A stretch of DNA of 64,000 nt from Methylomonas sp. 11b. GTDB lineage: Bacteria > Pseudomonadota > Gammaproteobacteria > Methylococcales > Methylomonadaceae. Within the stretch, counting starts at the first letter, position 1; each line of letters opens with the position of its first letter. The position numbers and the translations under genes were made by a program. The stretch lies in NCBI RefSeq assembly GCF_000515215.1, contig NZ_KI911557.1, positions 3,281,741 through 3,345,740 on the forward strand, written 5' to 3'. Below the pieces are notes generated by a model. The model had not been told where the DNA came from, did no database searches, and worked only from the letters and a program-made list of their open reading frames with translations. Shown here piece after piece: positions 1 to 7,798 of this stretch.

Positions 1-360
1 CAGCTGGGCTTCGGCGGTGACGATGGCGTAATCGTAATCGCGCGGGTCTATGGTCAGCAGCAATTCGTTGGCGGCGAAGAAACCGCCGGCAACCAGGGCC
101 GGATGGACTTGCACCAGCTTGCCGCCGACTTCGGTCACCAAATCGATAGTCTCGCGCGGCGCCACCACGCCTTGCGACATCACGTTCAGCCGCAGGCTTT
201 GCGGTTCGGCGCGGACCACGTTGACCTTGGGAGCAGTCGGTTCGGCGCTCTGCTGAACGGTTTGCGGCTTGGCGGCGATAATCGCCCAAGCCGCGCCGGC
301 CGCCGCCAGCAAGACCAGGATCGGTAACAGAATTTTTAAATTGAGTACTTGCGGATTCAA
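1..360 (-). CDS. RND efflux periplasmic adaptor (HlyD/MFP family), partial
   Basis: Only the first 120 codons are inside the window; the gene continues past the left edge. The product starts with a short cytoplasmic end and one hydrophobic segment (about residues 10-26), then an Ala/Pro-rich linker and the start of a barrel/lipoyl region containing GGKLVQVHPALVAGG and LLTIDPRDYDYA, typical of membrane-fusion proteins linking an inner-membrane RND pump to an outer-membrane channel. The start is taken as TTG at 358-360, which overlaps the stop of the upstream outer-membrane factor gene in a TTGA arrangement, indicating translational coupling. The pump gene should lie just outside the window. 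Substrate unknown. Confidence 0.85.
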   Translation of the reverse strand, partial: MNPQVLNLKILLPILVLLAAAGAAWAIIAAKPQTVQQSAEPTAPKVNVVRAEPQSLRLNVMSQGVVAPRETIDLVTEVGGKLVQVHPALVAGGFFAANELLLTIDPRDYDYAIVTAEAQL

Positions 361-1757
361 ACGCCACCGCCTAATGCCAGATAGAGATTGATACGATTGT
401 TCAATAATTGCCGTTGCACGGCCAAATGCGCGCTTTGGGCGTTGAGGGTGCTGCGGTAGCTGTCGAGCAAGGTGAGGATTTCGATCAATCCCTGCCGGTA
501 GGAATACACCGCCAGCTTACGGCTGGCTTCGGTTTGCTCGACGGCTTCGCGTAAGGCTTGTTCCTGGGTGCGCAGCCAGGCCTCGGCGGCCAGTGCTTGC
601 TCTACCTCGCGAAAGGCGTTCAAGGCCACGCTTTGGTATTGGTTAAAGGCTTCCTGGACTTTAGCCTCGTTATAACGAATCTCGCCTTGCAGCCGGCCGC
701 CGGTAAACAGCGGCTGCGCCAGGCCGGCGGCCAAATTCCAGGCCGCCGCGCGCGGGTCGATGATCTCGGTCAAGGCCGCGCTGCTGGCGCCGCCGGCACC
801 GGTCAGCGTCACGCGCGGCAGCAAGGCTTTTTCGGCGCTTTCCAATCGGGAATCAGCGGCCCGCAAGCGTTTGAACGCGGCGATGACGTCCGGGCGGCGT
901 TCCAACAGCTCGGCCGGCAAACCGGCGCTCAAGGTTTCCGGCGGCTGCGGTAATCGAAATGTAGCGTCGAATTCTTGCCTGATTGGATCGTTCCCCGGAT
1001 ACCGGCCCAGCAAGGTTTGCAGGCGCTTGCCCAACAATTGCACATCATTACGGGCTTGCGCCAGCTGCGCTTCGGCATTCGCCAGATCGGTCAGCACCAA
1101 GCGCAAATCCAGGCCGCGGGTCAACCCCCTGTTGAAACGGCCGCGCACCAGATCGACAATGGTGCCGCGGTCTTTGACCGACTGTGCCGCCACCGTCGCT
1201 TGCAATTGGGCTTCACTGAATTCGAAATAGGCTTGGGCAATCCGTGCCGCCAGCGATAATTGCGCGGCGCGATAATCGTCGCCAGTCGCCTCGGCTTCGG
1301 TTTCAGCCGCTTGTTGTCCGGCCTTGATCCGGCCCCAGACATCTAGCTCCCAGCTCAGGTTGAACAGCGCCGTAAACGCGCCGTATTCGCTGCTTTCGCC
1401 GCCCATATTGGTCTTTGCGCGTTGATAGCCGGGTGTTAACGACAGTTGTGGCCAACGGCCGGAGCCGGCGATAATGGCTTGCTCGCGGGCCGCATCGACA
1501 CGAGCAGTGGCACTTTTTAAATCGAAGTTATCTCTCAGCCCTTGCTGCACCAAGATCGTTAAATTCTGATCGTTAAACGCTGCCAACCAGCCAGTCGCGG
1601 CCGGTTCGGCAAAGTGGCCGTTGCTGCTCCAGTTTTGCGGTGCCTGAAACGCCAAAGCATGTGCATCCCGAGGCGCAGGCGATTCGCAGCCTACGGCCCA
1701 TAGCGCCGATAGGGCTGAAACAATCCATAACATCGGGCGGCGGGGTTTGGCGAGCAT
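357..1757 (-). CDS. Outer-membrane efflux lipoprotein (NodT/OprM family)
   Basis: A 466-residue TolC-like outer-membrane factor of the NodT/OprM lipoprotein group. A signal peptide at the N terminus ends in a lipobox (AVGC, about residue 24), so the protein should be lipid-anchored in the outer membrane. Two OEP repeats follow, with family-typical phrases such as ELLERRPDVIAAFKRLRAADSRL near residue 285 and AFREVEQAL near 380. It is the first gene of an operon with the adaptor at 1-360. ATG at 1757; a second ATG eight codons in is also possible. The channel would export small molecules together with an RND pump; the substrate cannot be read from the sequence. Confidence 0.93.
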   Translation of the reverse strand: MLAKPRRPMLWIVSALSALWAVGCESPAPRDAHALAFQAPQNWSSNGHFAEPAATGWLAAFNDQNLTILVQQGLRDNFDLKSATARVDAAREQAIIAGSGRWPQLSLTPGYQRAKTNMGGESSEYGAFTALFNLSWELDVWGRIKAGQQAAETEAEATGDDYRAAQLSLAARIAQAYFEFSEAQLQATVAAQSVKDRGTIVDLVRGRFNRGLTRGLDLRLVLTDLANAEAQLAQARNDVQLLGKRLQTLLGRYPGNDPIRQEFDATFRLPQPPETLSAGLPAELLERRPDVIAAFKRLRAADSRLESAEKALLPRVTLTGAGGASSAALTEIIDPRAAAWNLAAGLAQPLFTGGRLQGEIRYNEAKVQEAFNQYQSVALNAFREVEQALAAEAWLRTQEQALREAVEQTEASRKLAVYSYRQGLIEILTLLDSYRSTLNAQSAHLAVQRQLLNNRINLYLALGGGV

Positions 1758-2018
1758 TAGTTCGGGATGGGCGGGAATGGCTAAATAAATCTGATGAATA
1801 TAGGGAGGCTATTGAGTAAGACGTTCAAGGCGGCTAAATCCCCACCGCAACCGAAAAATAATAGAGGCAATACCCCGCGCGGCAATCGACGGGTAAGCCG
1901 CTTAAGCTCGACCAAAGAAGTCGGTCATGTCCGCCGGGATTTGTTTTTACTGCGTTACAATCCATACTTTGCGCATGGCGCTCGTTTCCAGTCAATTCTT
2001 TAACTACCCAGCCACACG

Positions 2019-2762
2019 ATGAATATTTCGTTTGAAATCGTCCCTCGCAGCCTAGAGGCCTTCGACCAGCAATACGGCTTTGTACAAACTCTGGACAAAG
2101 GTATCAACATCATCAATGTTCCTGATATCCAGCGCTTCGATACCCGCAGCTGGGAATTAGCGACCCGCGTCGATCGAAGCAAATACCGCTTTATTCCGCA
2201 TTTTCGCGCGATAGATTTCAAAATCGAAAGCGGCGAACTCTACCGCATCATCGAAGACTATGCGCTCGACAGTGTTCTGTTGGTGTCCGGCGATCCGCCG
2301 GAGGGGCTGAAGCGGTCGTTTTACAATACCGATGTGGTCGATTTGATTCGGGCTGTGCGTCAGCGTTTCCCAAGCCTGCATATTTATGCCGGCTTCGACC
2401 CGCACCGTAGCGGCGTTCAGGACGAATGCGATTACATCCAGCGCAAGGTCGATGCCGGAGCCGGCGGGTTTTTCTCTCAGCCGTTCTATGACAGTCGCAT
2501 GATCGACATCTACGCCGAACATATGCAAGACCTGGAAACCTACATTGGCATCAGCCCTATCACCAGCAAGGCCTCGATGAATTATTGGGAAGTCAAAAAT
2601 AAGGTGAAGTTTCCGAAGAGTTTCCAGCCGGATTACGACTGGAACGTCCAATTTGCCAACAGCGTAATCACCTCGGCGGCGGATAATGGCCTGAATGTCT
2701 ATTTCATGCCGATTCGGATTGATTTGGCGCGGTATTTTGGTGAGATTAAATTGGGCGGGTAA
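2019..2762 (+). CDS. Methylenetetrahydrofolate reductase-like protein (MetF fold)
   Basis: A 247-residue protein with the beginning of the MetF TIM barrel: an N-terminal SFEIVP segment (compare SFE-PP in MetF), PHF near residue 66, LLVSGDPP near 91 matching the conserved SGD-P segment, and GAGGFFSQPFYD near 148, which corresponds to the FAD/folate-binding G-A-FF-TQ-F region. It is shorter than housekeeping MetF (about 280-300 residues), so it may be a paralogue acting on methylated folate or pterin in one-carbon metabolism rather than the main MetF. It is divergent from the efflux operon, with about 260 bases between the two starts. ATG chosen at the family-typical N terminus. Confidence 0.72.
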   Translation: MNISFEIVPRSLEAFDQQYGFVQTLDKGINIINVPDIQRFDTRSWELATRVDRSKYRFIPHFRAIDFKIESGELYRIIEDYALDSVLLVSGDPPEGLKRSFYNTDVVDLIRAVRQRFPSLHIYAGFDPHRSGVQDECDYIQRKVDAGAGGFFSQPFYDSRMIDIYAEHMQDLETYIGISPITSKASMNYWEVKNKVKFPKSFQPDYDWNVQFANSVITSAADNGLNVYFMPIRIDLARYFGEIKLGG

Positions 2763-2890
2763 TCTCAAACAGGTTACAGACTTGCTTTTGTACTCAGAAA
2801 CATCCGTTTTCCGCGCGAAAGCGGGGATCCCCACGCTTTTGATGTTCCTGGGTCCCCGTTCTGATAGGCTTTCATCTGGTTAAGCGCCGG

Positions 2891-2958
2891 TGTAGGGGCG
2901 AATTCATTCGCCCTTTTGCCGGTATTGCAGCGCTAGGTCGAATAAATTCGACCCTACA
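2891..2958. repeat. Palindromic intergenic repeat with TGTAGGG/CCCTACA ends
   Basis: The unit begins TGTAGGG and ends CCCTACA, and each half is itself a small palindrome (GGGCGAATTCATTCGCCC and GGTCGAATAAATTCGACC). It lies between the 3' ends of the convergent metF-like gene and trpC. A related half-element appears at about 34231-34252. Structure fits a REP pair or a short MITE; no coding potential. Confidence 0.7.
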
Positions 2959-2986
2959 GCAGGTTCGCTGAATAGCTACCGTTTTT

Positions 2987-3784
2987 CTAAAAAAACAACT
3001 CGCGCATTTTTTGTCCCGGCGACTCAGCGCGCATAAACGCTTCGCCGACCAGGAAGGTATAAATGCCGTTGCCTTGCATCAATTTCACATCCGCAGGAGT
3101 GTGAATACCGCTTTCGGTGACGATCAATTTGTCGGCTGGGATGGTGTTTTTCAAATCCAGCGTGGTTTGCAACGATACATCAAACGTACGTAGGTTGCGG
3201 TTATTGATGCCGATCATATTGGTGTTCAGCTTTAGCGCTCGTTCCAGTTCCTCCGCGTCATGCACTTCGGTCAACACGTCCATGCCCAAGCCCGTGGCGG
3301 TGTCGGCCAGTTCTTTTAGCATCGCATCGTCCAACGCGGCAACGATCAGCAAAATACAATCGGCACCTAAGGCGCGCGATTCGTGGATTTGATACGGATC
3401 GATCATGAAGTCCTTGCGAATCGCCGGCAGCGGGCAATTTTGCCGCACCATTTGCAGATTGGCTTCCGAGCCCTGGAAAAACTCTTTGTCGGTCAGCACC
3501 GACAAACAGGTCGCGCCGCTAAACGCATAATCGACAGCAATTTCCACCGGCTTGAAATTCTCGCGAATGACGCCCTGGCTGGGCGAGGCTTTCTTGATTT
3601 CGGCGATGATCGCCGGTTTTTTTTGGTCGGCCTTGCTGCGCAACGCCGAATAAAAGCCGCGTGGGCCTTGCACGGTGCCGGCTAGTTCTTGCAGTAGCGA
3701 CAGCGGCGTGTTGCTTTTGCGGCGGGCTACTTCTTCGGCTTTTTTGGTTAGGATGGTTTTTAGAATATCTGGTGTATCGGTCAT
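2987..3784 (-). CDS. trpC: Indole-3-glycerol phosphate synthase
   Basis: A 265-residue single-domain TrpC catalysing ring closure of CdRP to indole-3-glycerol phosphate in tryptophan synthesis. Family landmarks are [13 protein letters not shown] (catalytic Lys region, near residue 53), the [14 protein letters not shown] segment near 86, the [20 protein letters not shown] segment near 121, [14 protein letters not shown] near 193, and [15 protein letters not shown] near 222. Not fused to TrpF, unlike E. coli. ATG at 3784. It is cut off from trpD by an acetyltransferase gene, two repeat copies and a ribbon-helix-helix gene, so it is probably transcribed from its own promoter, perhaps within repeat copy A just upstream. 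Confidence 0.97.
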   Translation of the reverse strand: MTDTPDILKTILTKKAEEVARRKSNTPLSLLQELAGTVQGPRGFYSALRSKADQKKPAIIAEIKKASPSQGVIRENFKPVEIAVDYAFSGATCLSVLTDKEFFQGSEANLQMVRQNCPLPAIRKDFMIDPYQIHESRALGADCILLIVAALDDAMLKELADTATGLGMDVLTEVHDAEELERALKLNTNMIGINNRNLRTFDVSLQTTLDLKNTIPADKLIVTESGIHTPADVKLMQGNGIYTFLVGEAFMRAESPGQKMRELFF

Positions 3785-3799
3785 GGTTCTTGTTTAGTT

Positions 3800-4050
3800 T
3801 GTGTCGCTAACGCGACGGTTATTTTAAAGTCGGGTCTCGGCCCGACAGCCGAGATACTTTCTTTTGTTTGGCCAAAAGAAAGTATCCAAAGAAAAAGCCA
3901 CCCCGATGCCGCTTTGAAACTGCGCGCCGAAGGGTTTGAACGGGGTTTTCGGAAGGGCTATCCCTAGCCCTCCGAAAACGAGCGGCATCCCTGCCGCTCC
4001 CCTTCGGGCTGATCCGTCCAAACCCTCCGGTGCTCGGCGCGGCATAGGGG
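3800..4050 (-). repeat. Structured dispersed repeat, copy A
   Basis: About 250 bases, one of six related copies in the window. Read on the plus strand it starts with the hairpin-forming GTGTCGCTAACGCGAC and ends at GCGCGGCATAGGGG. It contains a 14-bp stem (GATACTTTCTTTTG with CAAAAGAAAGTATC), a 7-bp stem TCTCGGC/GCCGAGA, a GAGCGGCA/TGCCGCTC stem with a TCCC loop, and a long TTTTCGG...CCGAAAA stem. Its GTGTCGC end lies 15 bases upstream of the trpC start. It is in inverted orientation to copy B at 4737. Short open frames inside it are by-products of its composition. Confidence 0.93.
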
Positions 4051-4127
4051 ATGAAACCATCCGAGTATGACAACTTAATAGAATGAGAATCGGTAAGTAC
4101 CCATAGCAAAGCGCTATTGGGCAGATA

Positions 4128-4589
4128 TTAATCATCTAGCCTAAATTTTATATGCTTTTGTTGCCAACAATTTGATATTACGCAACAACTTTCTTGGAAG
4201 CCTAACGAGCGAAACAGCTTTATGCTTTTGATATTTTCTGGATCGATTATGGCGGTAATGTTTTTTCTGCCTATGATTTTGAATAGCTCTTGCAAAGCGG
4301 GTTTTGCTAACCTATTTCCCCAGTATTTTTTTGAAATAACTATATATATTTCTTTTTCGCCATTGTCATCAAGGTACCCGCAGCGCCCAACAAAAGCGCC
4401 TGTTGAAACATCTACAATGGCATATATCCCCTGGCTGTCATACTCTCCAAGGTTTATGTGTATGCGCATTTCCTCTTTAGATTTTCTAGGCAGCCCACCA
4501 AGATATTTTCTAACATCTGGATCAAACTCCAACTCAATGTATTCTTCACAATAGGATTTGATGTCCTGGGTAATGAATACTTTGTTCAT
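4128..4589 (-). CDS. GNAT-family N-acetyltransferase
   Basis: A protein of about 153 residues with a GNAT layout: IYAIVDVSTGAFVGRCGYLDD (beta-4 region), KKYWGNRLAKPALQELFKI (acetyl-CoA pyrophosphate-binding loop and alpha-3; the usual Q/R-x-x-G-x-G/A appears as YWGNRLA), and IDPENIKSIKLFRSLGFQE, the very conserved N-x-x-S-x-K-L-x-x-x-L-G-F element of RimJ/RimL-type enzymes. Start placed at the ATG of MNKVF; an upstream in-frame start exists at 4634 but adds a non-conserved tail. The gene is distinctly more AT-rich than its neighbours and lies between two inverted copies of the dispersed repeat, both signs of acquisition. Acceptor substrate unknown. Confidence 0.85.
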   Translation of the reverse strand: MNKVFITQDIKSYCEEYIELEFDPDVRKYLGGLPRKSKEEMRIHINLGEYDSQGIYAIVDVSTGAFVGRCGYLDDNGEKEIYIVISKKYWGNRLAKPALQELFKIIGRKNITAIIDPENIKSIKLFRSLGFQESCCVISNCWQQKHIKFRLDD

Positions 4590-4736
4590 TATTCTTTTAG
4601 GGCCGCGGGTTGTTGGGAACGAAGTGGAGCGCATCGGTCGTTATGATGCACCTCACAACGTCGGCGATCCTTCAATAGAACATTAATCAATTCTTTCAAA
4701 TTCATACAAAACTTTGGGTAAGCCGATGGGTGTTAA

Positions 4737-4988
4737 TCCCCTATGCCGCGCCGAGCACCGGAGGGTTTGGACGGATTAGCCCGCAGGGGAGCGGCAGGGA
4801 TGCCGCTCGTTTTCGGAGGGCTAGGGATAGCCCTTCCGAAAACCCCGTTCAAACCCTTCGGCGCGCAGGATACAAGCGGCATGGGGTGGCCTTTTCTTTG
4901 GGTACTTTCTTTTGGCCAAGTAAAAGAAAGTACCTCGGCTGTCGGGCCGAGACCCGACTTTAAAATAACCGTCGCGTTAGCGACACAA
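4737..4988 (+). repeat. Structured dispersed repeat, copy B
   Basis: Inverted partner of copy A: reads CCCTATGCCGCGCCGAGCACC at the left end and ends GTCGCGTTAGCGACACAA. Its long stem is GGTACTTTCTTTT with AAAAGAAAGTACC, one base pair different from copy A with pairing retained. Its GCGACACAA end lies 28 bases from the 3' end of the ribbon-helix-helix gene. The 147 bases between the acetyltransferase start and this copy hold no gene I can recognise. Confidence 0.93.
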
Positions 4989-5016
4989 CCCCCAAAGAAT
5001 ATCCTGGGCTACTGAT

Positions 5017-5256
5017 CTACCTCACTTCGTTCGAAGAAACCTTCTCAAGCCTCTCAGCAAGCCAGACTTTGATGATGGATTGTCTGGTCACCCCAAGCTT
5101 TCCAGCTTCCCGGTCAAGCGATTCAATCATCCAAGTCGGAAAGTCGACATTGACTCGTTTCTGCTCTTGCAATATTCGCTTGGCCTTGGATGTATCCAAC
5201 GCGGCGGTAATATCCACATCGTCATCAAACTGCTGTTCAAAGTCTTTAGCTATCAT
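5017..5256 (-). CDS. Orphan ribbon-helix-helix (CopG/BrnA-type) protein
   Basis: A 79-residue protein with an acidic N terminus (FEQQFDDDVDITAALD) and a C-terminal RHH fold: KRVNVDFPTWMIESLDREAGKLGVTRQSIIKVWLAERLEK, where KRVNVDFP is the DNA-contacting strand, followed by two helices. This is the form of antitoxins such as BrnA and other CopG-like partners. No toxin ORF (BrnT, RelE or similar) is next to it: trpD ends 26 bases upstream and repeat copy B is downstream. It could be a solitary regulator or an antitoxin left after toxin loss. Its position inside the trp cluster suggests later insertion. Confidence 0.8.
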   Translation of the reverse strand: MIAKDFEQQFDDDVDITAALDTSKAKRILQEQKRVNVDFPTWMIESLDREAGKLGVTRQSIIKVWLAERLEKVSSNEVR

Positions 5257-5282
5257 ACTGTGTATCTACCTCAATGCCGGAG

Positions 5283-6290
5283 CTAAGAGTAGTTCACCAA
5301 TGCCTCAAACTTACCCAACGCACTCCCATCCGCCAACACCTGATGCGCCCGCCGAATCCCGGCATCCAGGGAATCGGCCAAGTCGGCGGCGTAAATCGCC
5401 GCGCCGGCGTTCAAGGCCACGATGTCGCGGGCCGGGCCGGTCTGGTTATTCAATACCGCGCGGATGATCGCCAGGCTATCCGCAGCGCAGGTAATCGACA
5501 AGGTTTCCAGGCTGGCGCGTGGCAAGCCGAACTGTTCCGGGGTGACGGTGTAACAGTGCACGATACCGTCTATCAACTCCGCAACGTCGGTCGGGGCGGC
5601 GATGCTGATTTCATCCAGACCATCGCGCGCGTGGACTACCAGCACATGCTTGCTGCCCAGTTTTTTCAGGACTTCCGCGACCGGCACCAGCCATTGTTTA
5701 TCGAACACACCGATCAATTGATGCGGCGCATTCGCCGGGTTGGAGAGCGGGCCGATCAGATTGAACAAGGTGCGCACGCCCATTTCCTTGCGCGGGCCCA
5801 CCGTATGCCGCACCGCGCTATGATGTTTGGCGGCAAACAAAAAGCCGACGCCGATTTCATTTACGCATTGCGCCACTTGTTCGGCGGGCATATCCAGGTT
5901 GATGCCGGCGGCTTCCAGCACATCGGCGCTGCCGCAACTGCTGGATACCGACCGATTGCCGTGTTTGGCCACTTTGCCGCCCGCCGCCGCGACCACGAAG
6001 GCGGCGGTGGTGGAAATATTAAAGGTATTTGCGCCGTCGCCGCCGGTGCCGCAGGTGTCTATCACGTGTTCGCCATGCACCGGCACCGGCCGGACCAGTT
6101 CGCGTAACACACTAACCGCCGCGGCAATTTCTTCGATGGTTTCGCCCTTGCAGCGCAACGCAATCAAGAAGCCGGCGATTTGCGCATCGGTCAGCTCGCC
6201 TTGCATCATGGTACGCATTACAGCGCACATTTCCTCGGTGCTGAGGTCTTGTTTATCCAGAAGTTTTTGCAGCGTGGCTTGGATTTGCAT
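5283..6290 (-). CDS. trpD: Anthranilate phosphoribosyltransferase
   Basis: About 335 residues; transfers phosphoribosyl from PRPP to anthranilate. Conserved motifs are seen in order: [12 protein letters not shown] near residue 40, the PRPP/anthranilate loop [19 protein letters not shown] near 77, [21 protein letters not shown] near 105, the metal/PRPP-site [19 protein letters not shown] near 165, and [12 protein letters not shown] near 215. The start is placed at ATG 6290 ([13 protein letters not shown]), which matches the family N terminus; an upstream in-frame ATG adds 18 unlikely residues. It is apart from trpG by more than 3 kb of unrelated genes and is probably expressed from its own promoter. 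Confidence 0.97.
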   Translation of the reverse strand: MQIQATLQKLLDKQDLSTEEMCAVMRTMMQGELTDAQIAGFLIALRCKGETIEEIAAAVSVLRELVRPVPVHGEHVIDTCGTGGDGANTFNISTTAAFVVAAAGGKVAKHGNRSVSSSCGSADVLEAAGINLDMPAEQVAQCVNEIGVGFLFAAKHHSAVRHTVGPRKEMGVRTLFNLIGPLSNPANAPHQLIGVFDKQWLVPVAEVLKKLGSKHVLVVHARDGLDEISIAAPTDVAELIDGIVHCYTVTPEQFGLPRASLETLSITCAADSLAIIRAVLNNQTGPARDIVALNAGAAIYAADLADSLDAGIRRAHQVLADGSALGKFEALVNYS

Positions 6291-6738
6291 GGAGTGGGTA
6301 GCCGGTATATTCGTCGAGTCTGGGATGATAACAAACGCCGGCAATTATAGAAAACCTGGAAGACGCTAAATCCCGAGACCGCTTCGGTCGATACGGTCTC
6401 GCGAACGTTGCATTTGGCGGGTGAGTATCTCATGCCAAAAAAGCAGACGGTGGGACTGAAATCAGGTGTCTGGGAATCGCTATTGGTAGGTAAAAAAGGC
6501 CGTTTTAATCCAAGGTGGTTTTTAAATTTCACGTTTTTTTGACTTTGCGCATTGATTATTCCGTATTGTCTCCATGGCAATTGACGGTGGCTAATTTAGC
6601 TGCTAAATGACGCTAAAGACTAGCTTTTCAAGTAAGCGGCGTGATGCTGCTAGCTAGTCTTATCAAGCATGACAATGGCCTTTGGCCGTTTGGTGATGCG
6701 CTAAAAACCTGTTCCCGTTAATCAATGGAGAAACGACC
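6291..6738. other. Intergenic region, divergent promoters, one palindrome
   Basis: About 450 bases between the divergent trpD and PEP-CTERM-like genes. No convincing coding frame. One perfect 7-bp stem GAGACCG/CGGTCTC with a 12-base loop lies at 6375-6400, about 90 bases upstream of trpD; it could be an operator or a REP relic. The stretch just before 6739 is relatively AT-rich and holds a ribosome-binding GGAG (ATGGAGAAACGACC before the ATG). Confidence 0.5.
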
Positions 6739-7581
6739 ATGAAACACCTTTTTAAGCCGATTCGGCGACCTTGCATTAAGACTTACCTGTTTAGTTTACT
6801 GGTGCTACCTCTTTGCGTCGTGCAATCCGCTGGGGCGGCCACGATTTCCGCGAGCGCGGCCATCGACTGGAGTACCTTTAAAATTACAGCTATCGATATC
6901 GGGAATGGCCTGCCGACCTTGACCTGGAGTAACCAGGGCGACAACAGCCAAGTCAATTATGGTTACTACTATAATGCTTACGACAGCGTGGCAAATTGGA
7001 GCGCCGGGACTATGGCCACTGAAGGAGTATCCACATCAAGCTATAGCAAGTCTGCTTCCAGCTCCACATCGATTAGCGAAATAAAATCCAATGCTTTAAT
7101 CGACGGGTCCTTTCCATATAGCTTATCCGCTAGTAGCAACAGCCAACGGTCCGGCAATTTCACCGTGCAAGGTAGCGGGCTTTTACTTTTTGAGGCGAAT
7201 TACAGTTTGACGGAAGACGTGGGTACGTCGAGCAACGCTTCGGCAAGTTCCAACATTAGCTTCAATTTGAGTTATTACAATGGCGGGAATTCCGGGTCGG
7301 TTAACCAAAATATCAACCGTTATATTTCAAACGGCTCCGCGCCCGTTGCGGAAACCGATGTCTTGTCTGTCGCTTTGGTCTTTAAAGACGGCTGGACCGG
7401 AAATTTTTCCGCGAATACCAGCGCATCTGTTTCCGGTTATGACTACGGCAGCGGGGGCGGCGGAAGCGTACCTTTACCGGGCGCTTTCTGGCTATTCGGC
7501 AGCGCATTGGTCACAGCCGCCTCACTGCGGTCGGCTAATACTATCCGCATGATGAAATCATTTGCAAAAGTCGCGAGCTAA
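6739..7581 (+). CDS. Secreted Ser/Asn-rich protein with PEP-CTERM-like sorting signal
   Basis: A 280-residue exported protein. A signal peptide (LFSLLVLPLCVVQSAGAA) is followed by a low-complexity Ser/Asn/Tyr-rich beta region and a C-terminal VPLPGAFWLFGSALVTAASL segment. VPLP-A-WLFGSAL is a common variant of the PEP-CTERM tail recognised by exosortase, although here the basic end is spread over about 20 residues (NTIRMMKSFAKVAS) instead of the usual short RK run. Probable fate: sorting to the cell surface or exopolysaccharide matrix. GGAG ribosome-binding site eight bases upstream. A rho-independent terminator follows at 7594, so it is probably monocistronic. Function unknown. Confidence 0.8.
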   Translation: MKHLFKPIRRPCIKTYLFSLLVLPLCVVQSAGAATISASAAIDWSTFKITAIDIGNGLPTLTWSNQGDNSQVNYGYYYNAYDSVANWSAGTMATEGVSTSSYSKSASSSTSISEIKSNALIDGSFPYSLSASSNSQRSGNFTVQGSGLLLFEANYSLTEDVGTSSNASASSNISFNLSYYNGGNSGSVNQNINRYISNGSAPVAETDVLSVALVFKDGWTGNFSANTSASVSGYDYGSGGGGSVPLPGAFWLFGSALVTAASLRSANTIRMMKSFAKVAS

Positions 7582-7593
7582 GCAAGATGTTTG

Positions 7594-7621
7594 GGGGTAG
7601 CTTCCGTCTACCCCTTTTTTT
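7594..7621 (+). terminator. Rho-independent terminator
   Basis: Stem GGGGTAG/CTACCCC with a 7-base loop followed directly by seven T residues, 13 bases after the stop of the PEP-CTERM-like gene. Confidence 0.88.
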
Positions 7622-7798
7622 CGAATTGTACTGGCCTAATGATCACCTCGGCGGGCATTTTGTCCTACCGTCATTTGACTTTCGTATTTGCCGGTTGGCA
7701 TCCTTGATCCGGTTATTTAGCAGGCGTTTATTTTTCAAAAAGCCGAGCGATTCAAGCGGACGGACTCGGTCAACAGCCACCGCGAAAACTCCTGCATC

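Noticed and set aside
1794..2003. 69-codon frame upstream of the metF-like gene
   Set aside because: Composition and basic sequence look random, no ribosome-binding site, and it lies in the divergent promoter region.
2157..2834. 225-codon frame opposite to the metF-like gene
   Set aside because: The plus strand shows clear MetF motifs; the minus frame is a shadow arising from GC-rich codon positions.
3819..4135. Open frames of 70-110 codons within repeat copies A to F
   Set aside because: The same frames recur in each copy with shifted ends and carry no signal of protein selection; changes between copies preserve stems instead of amino acids.
5274..6107. 277-codon frame opposite to trpD
   Set aside because: trpD motifs are unambiguous on the minus strand, so this is a shadow frame.
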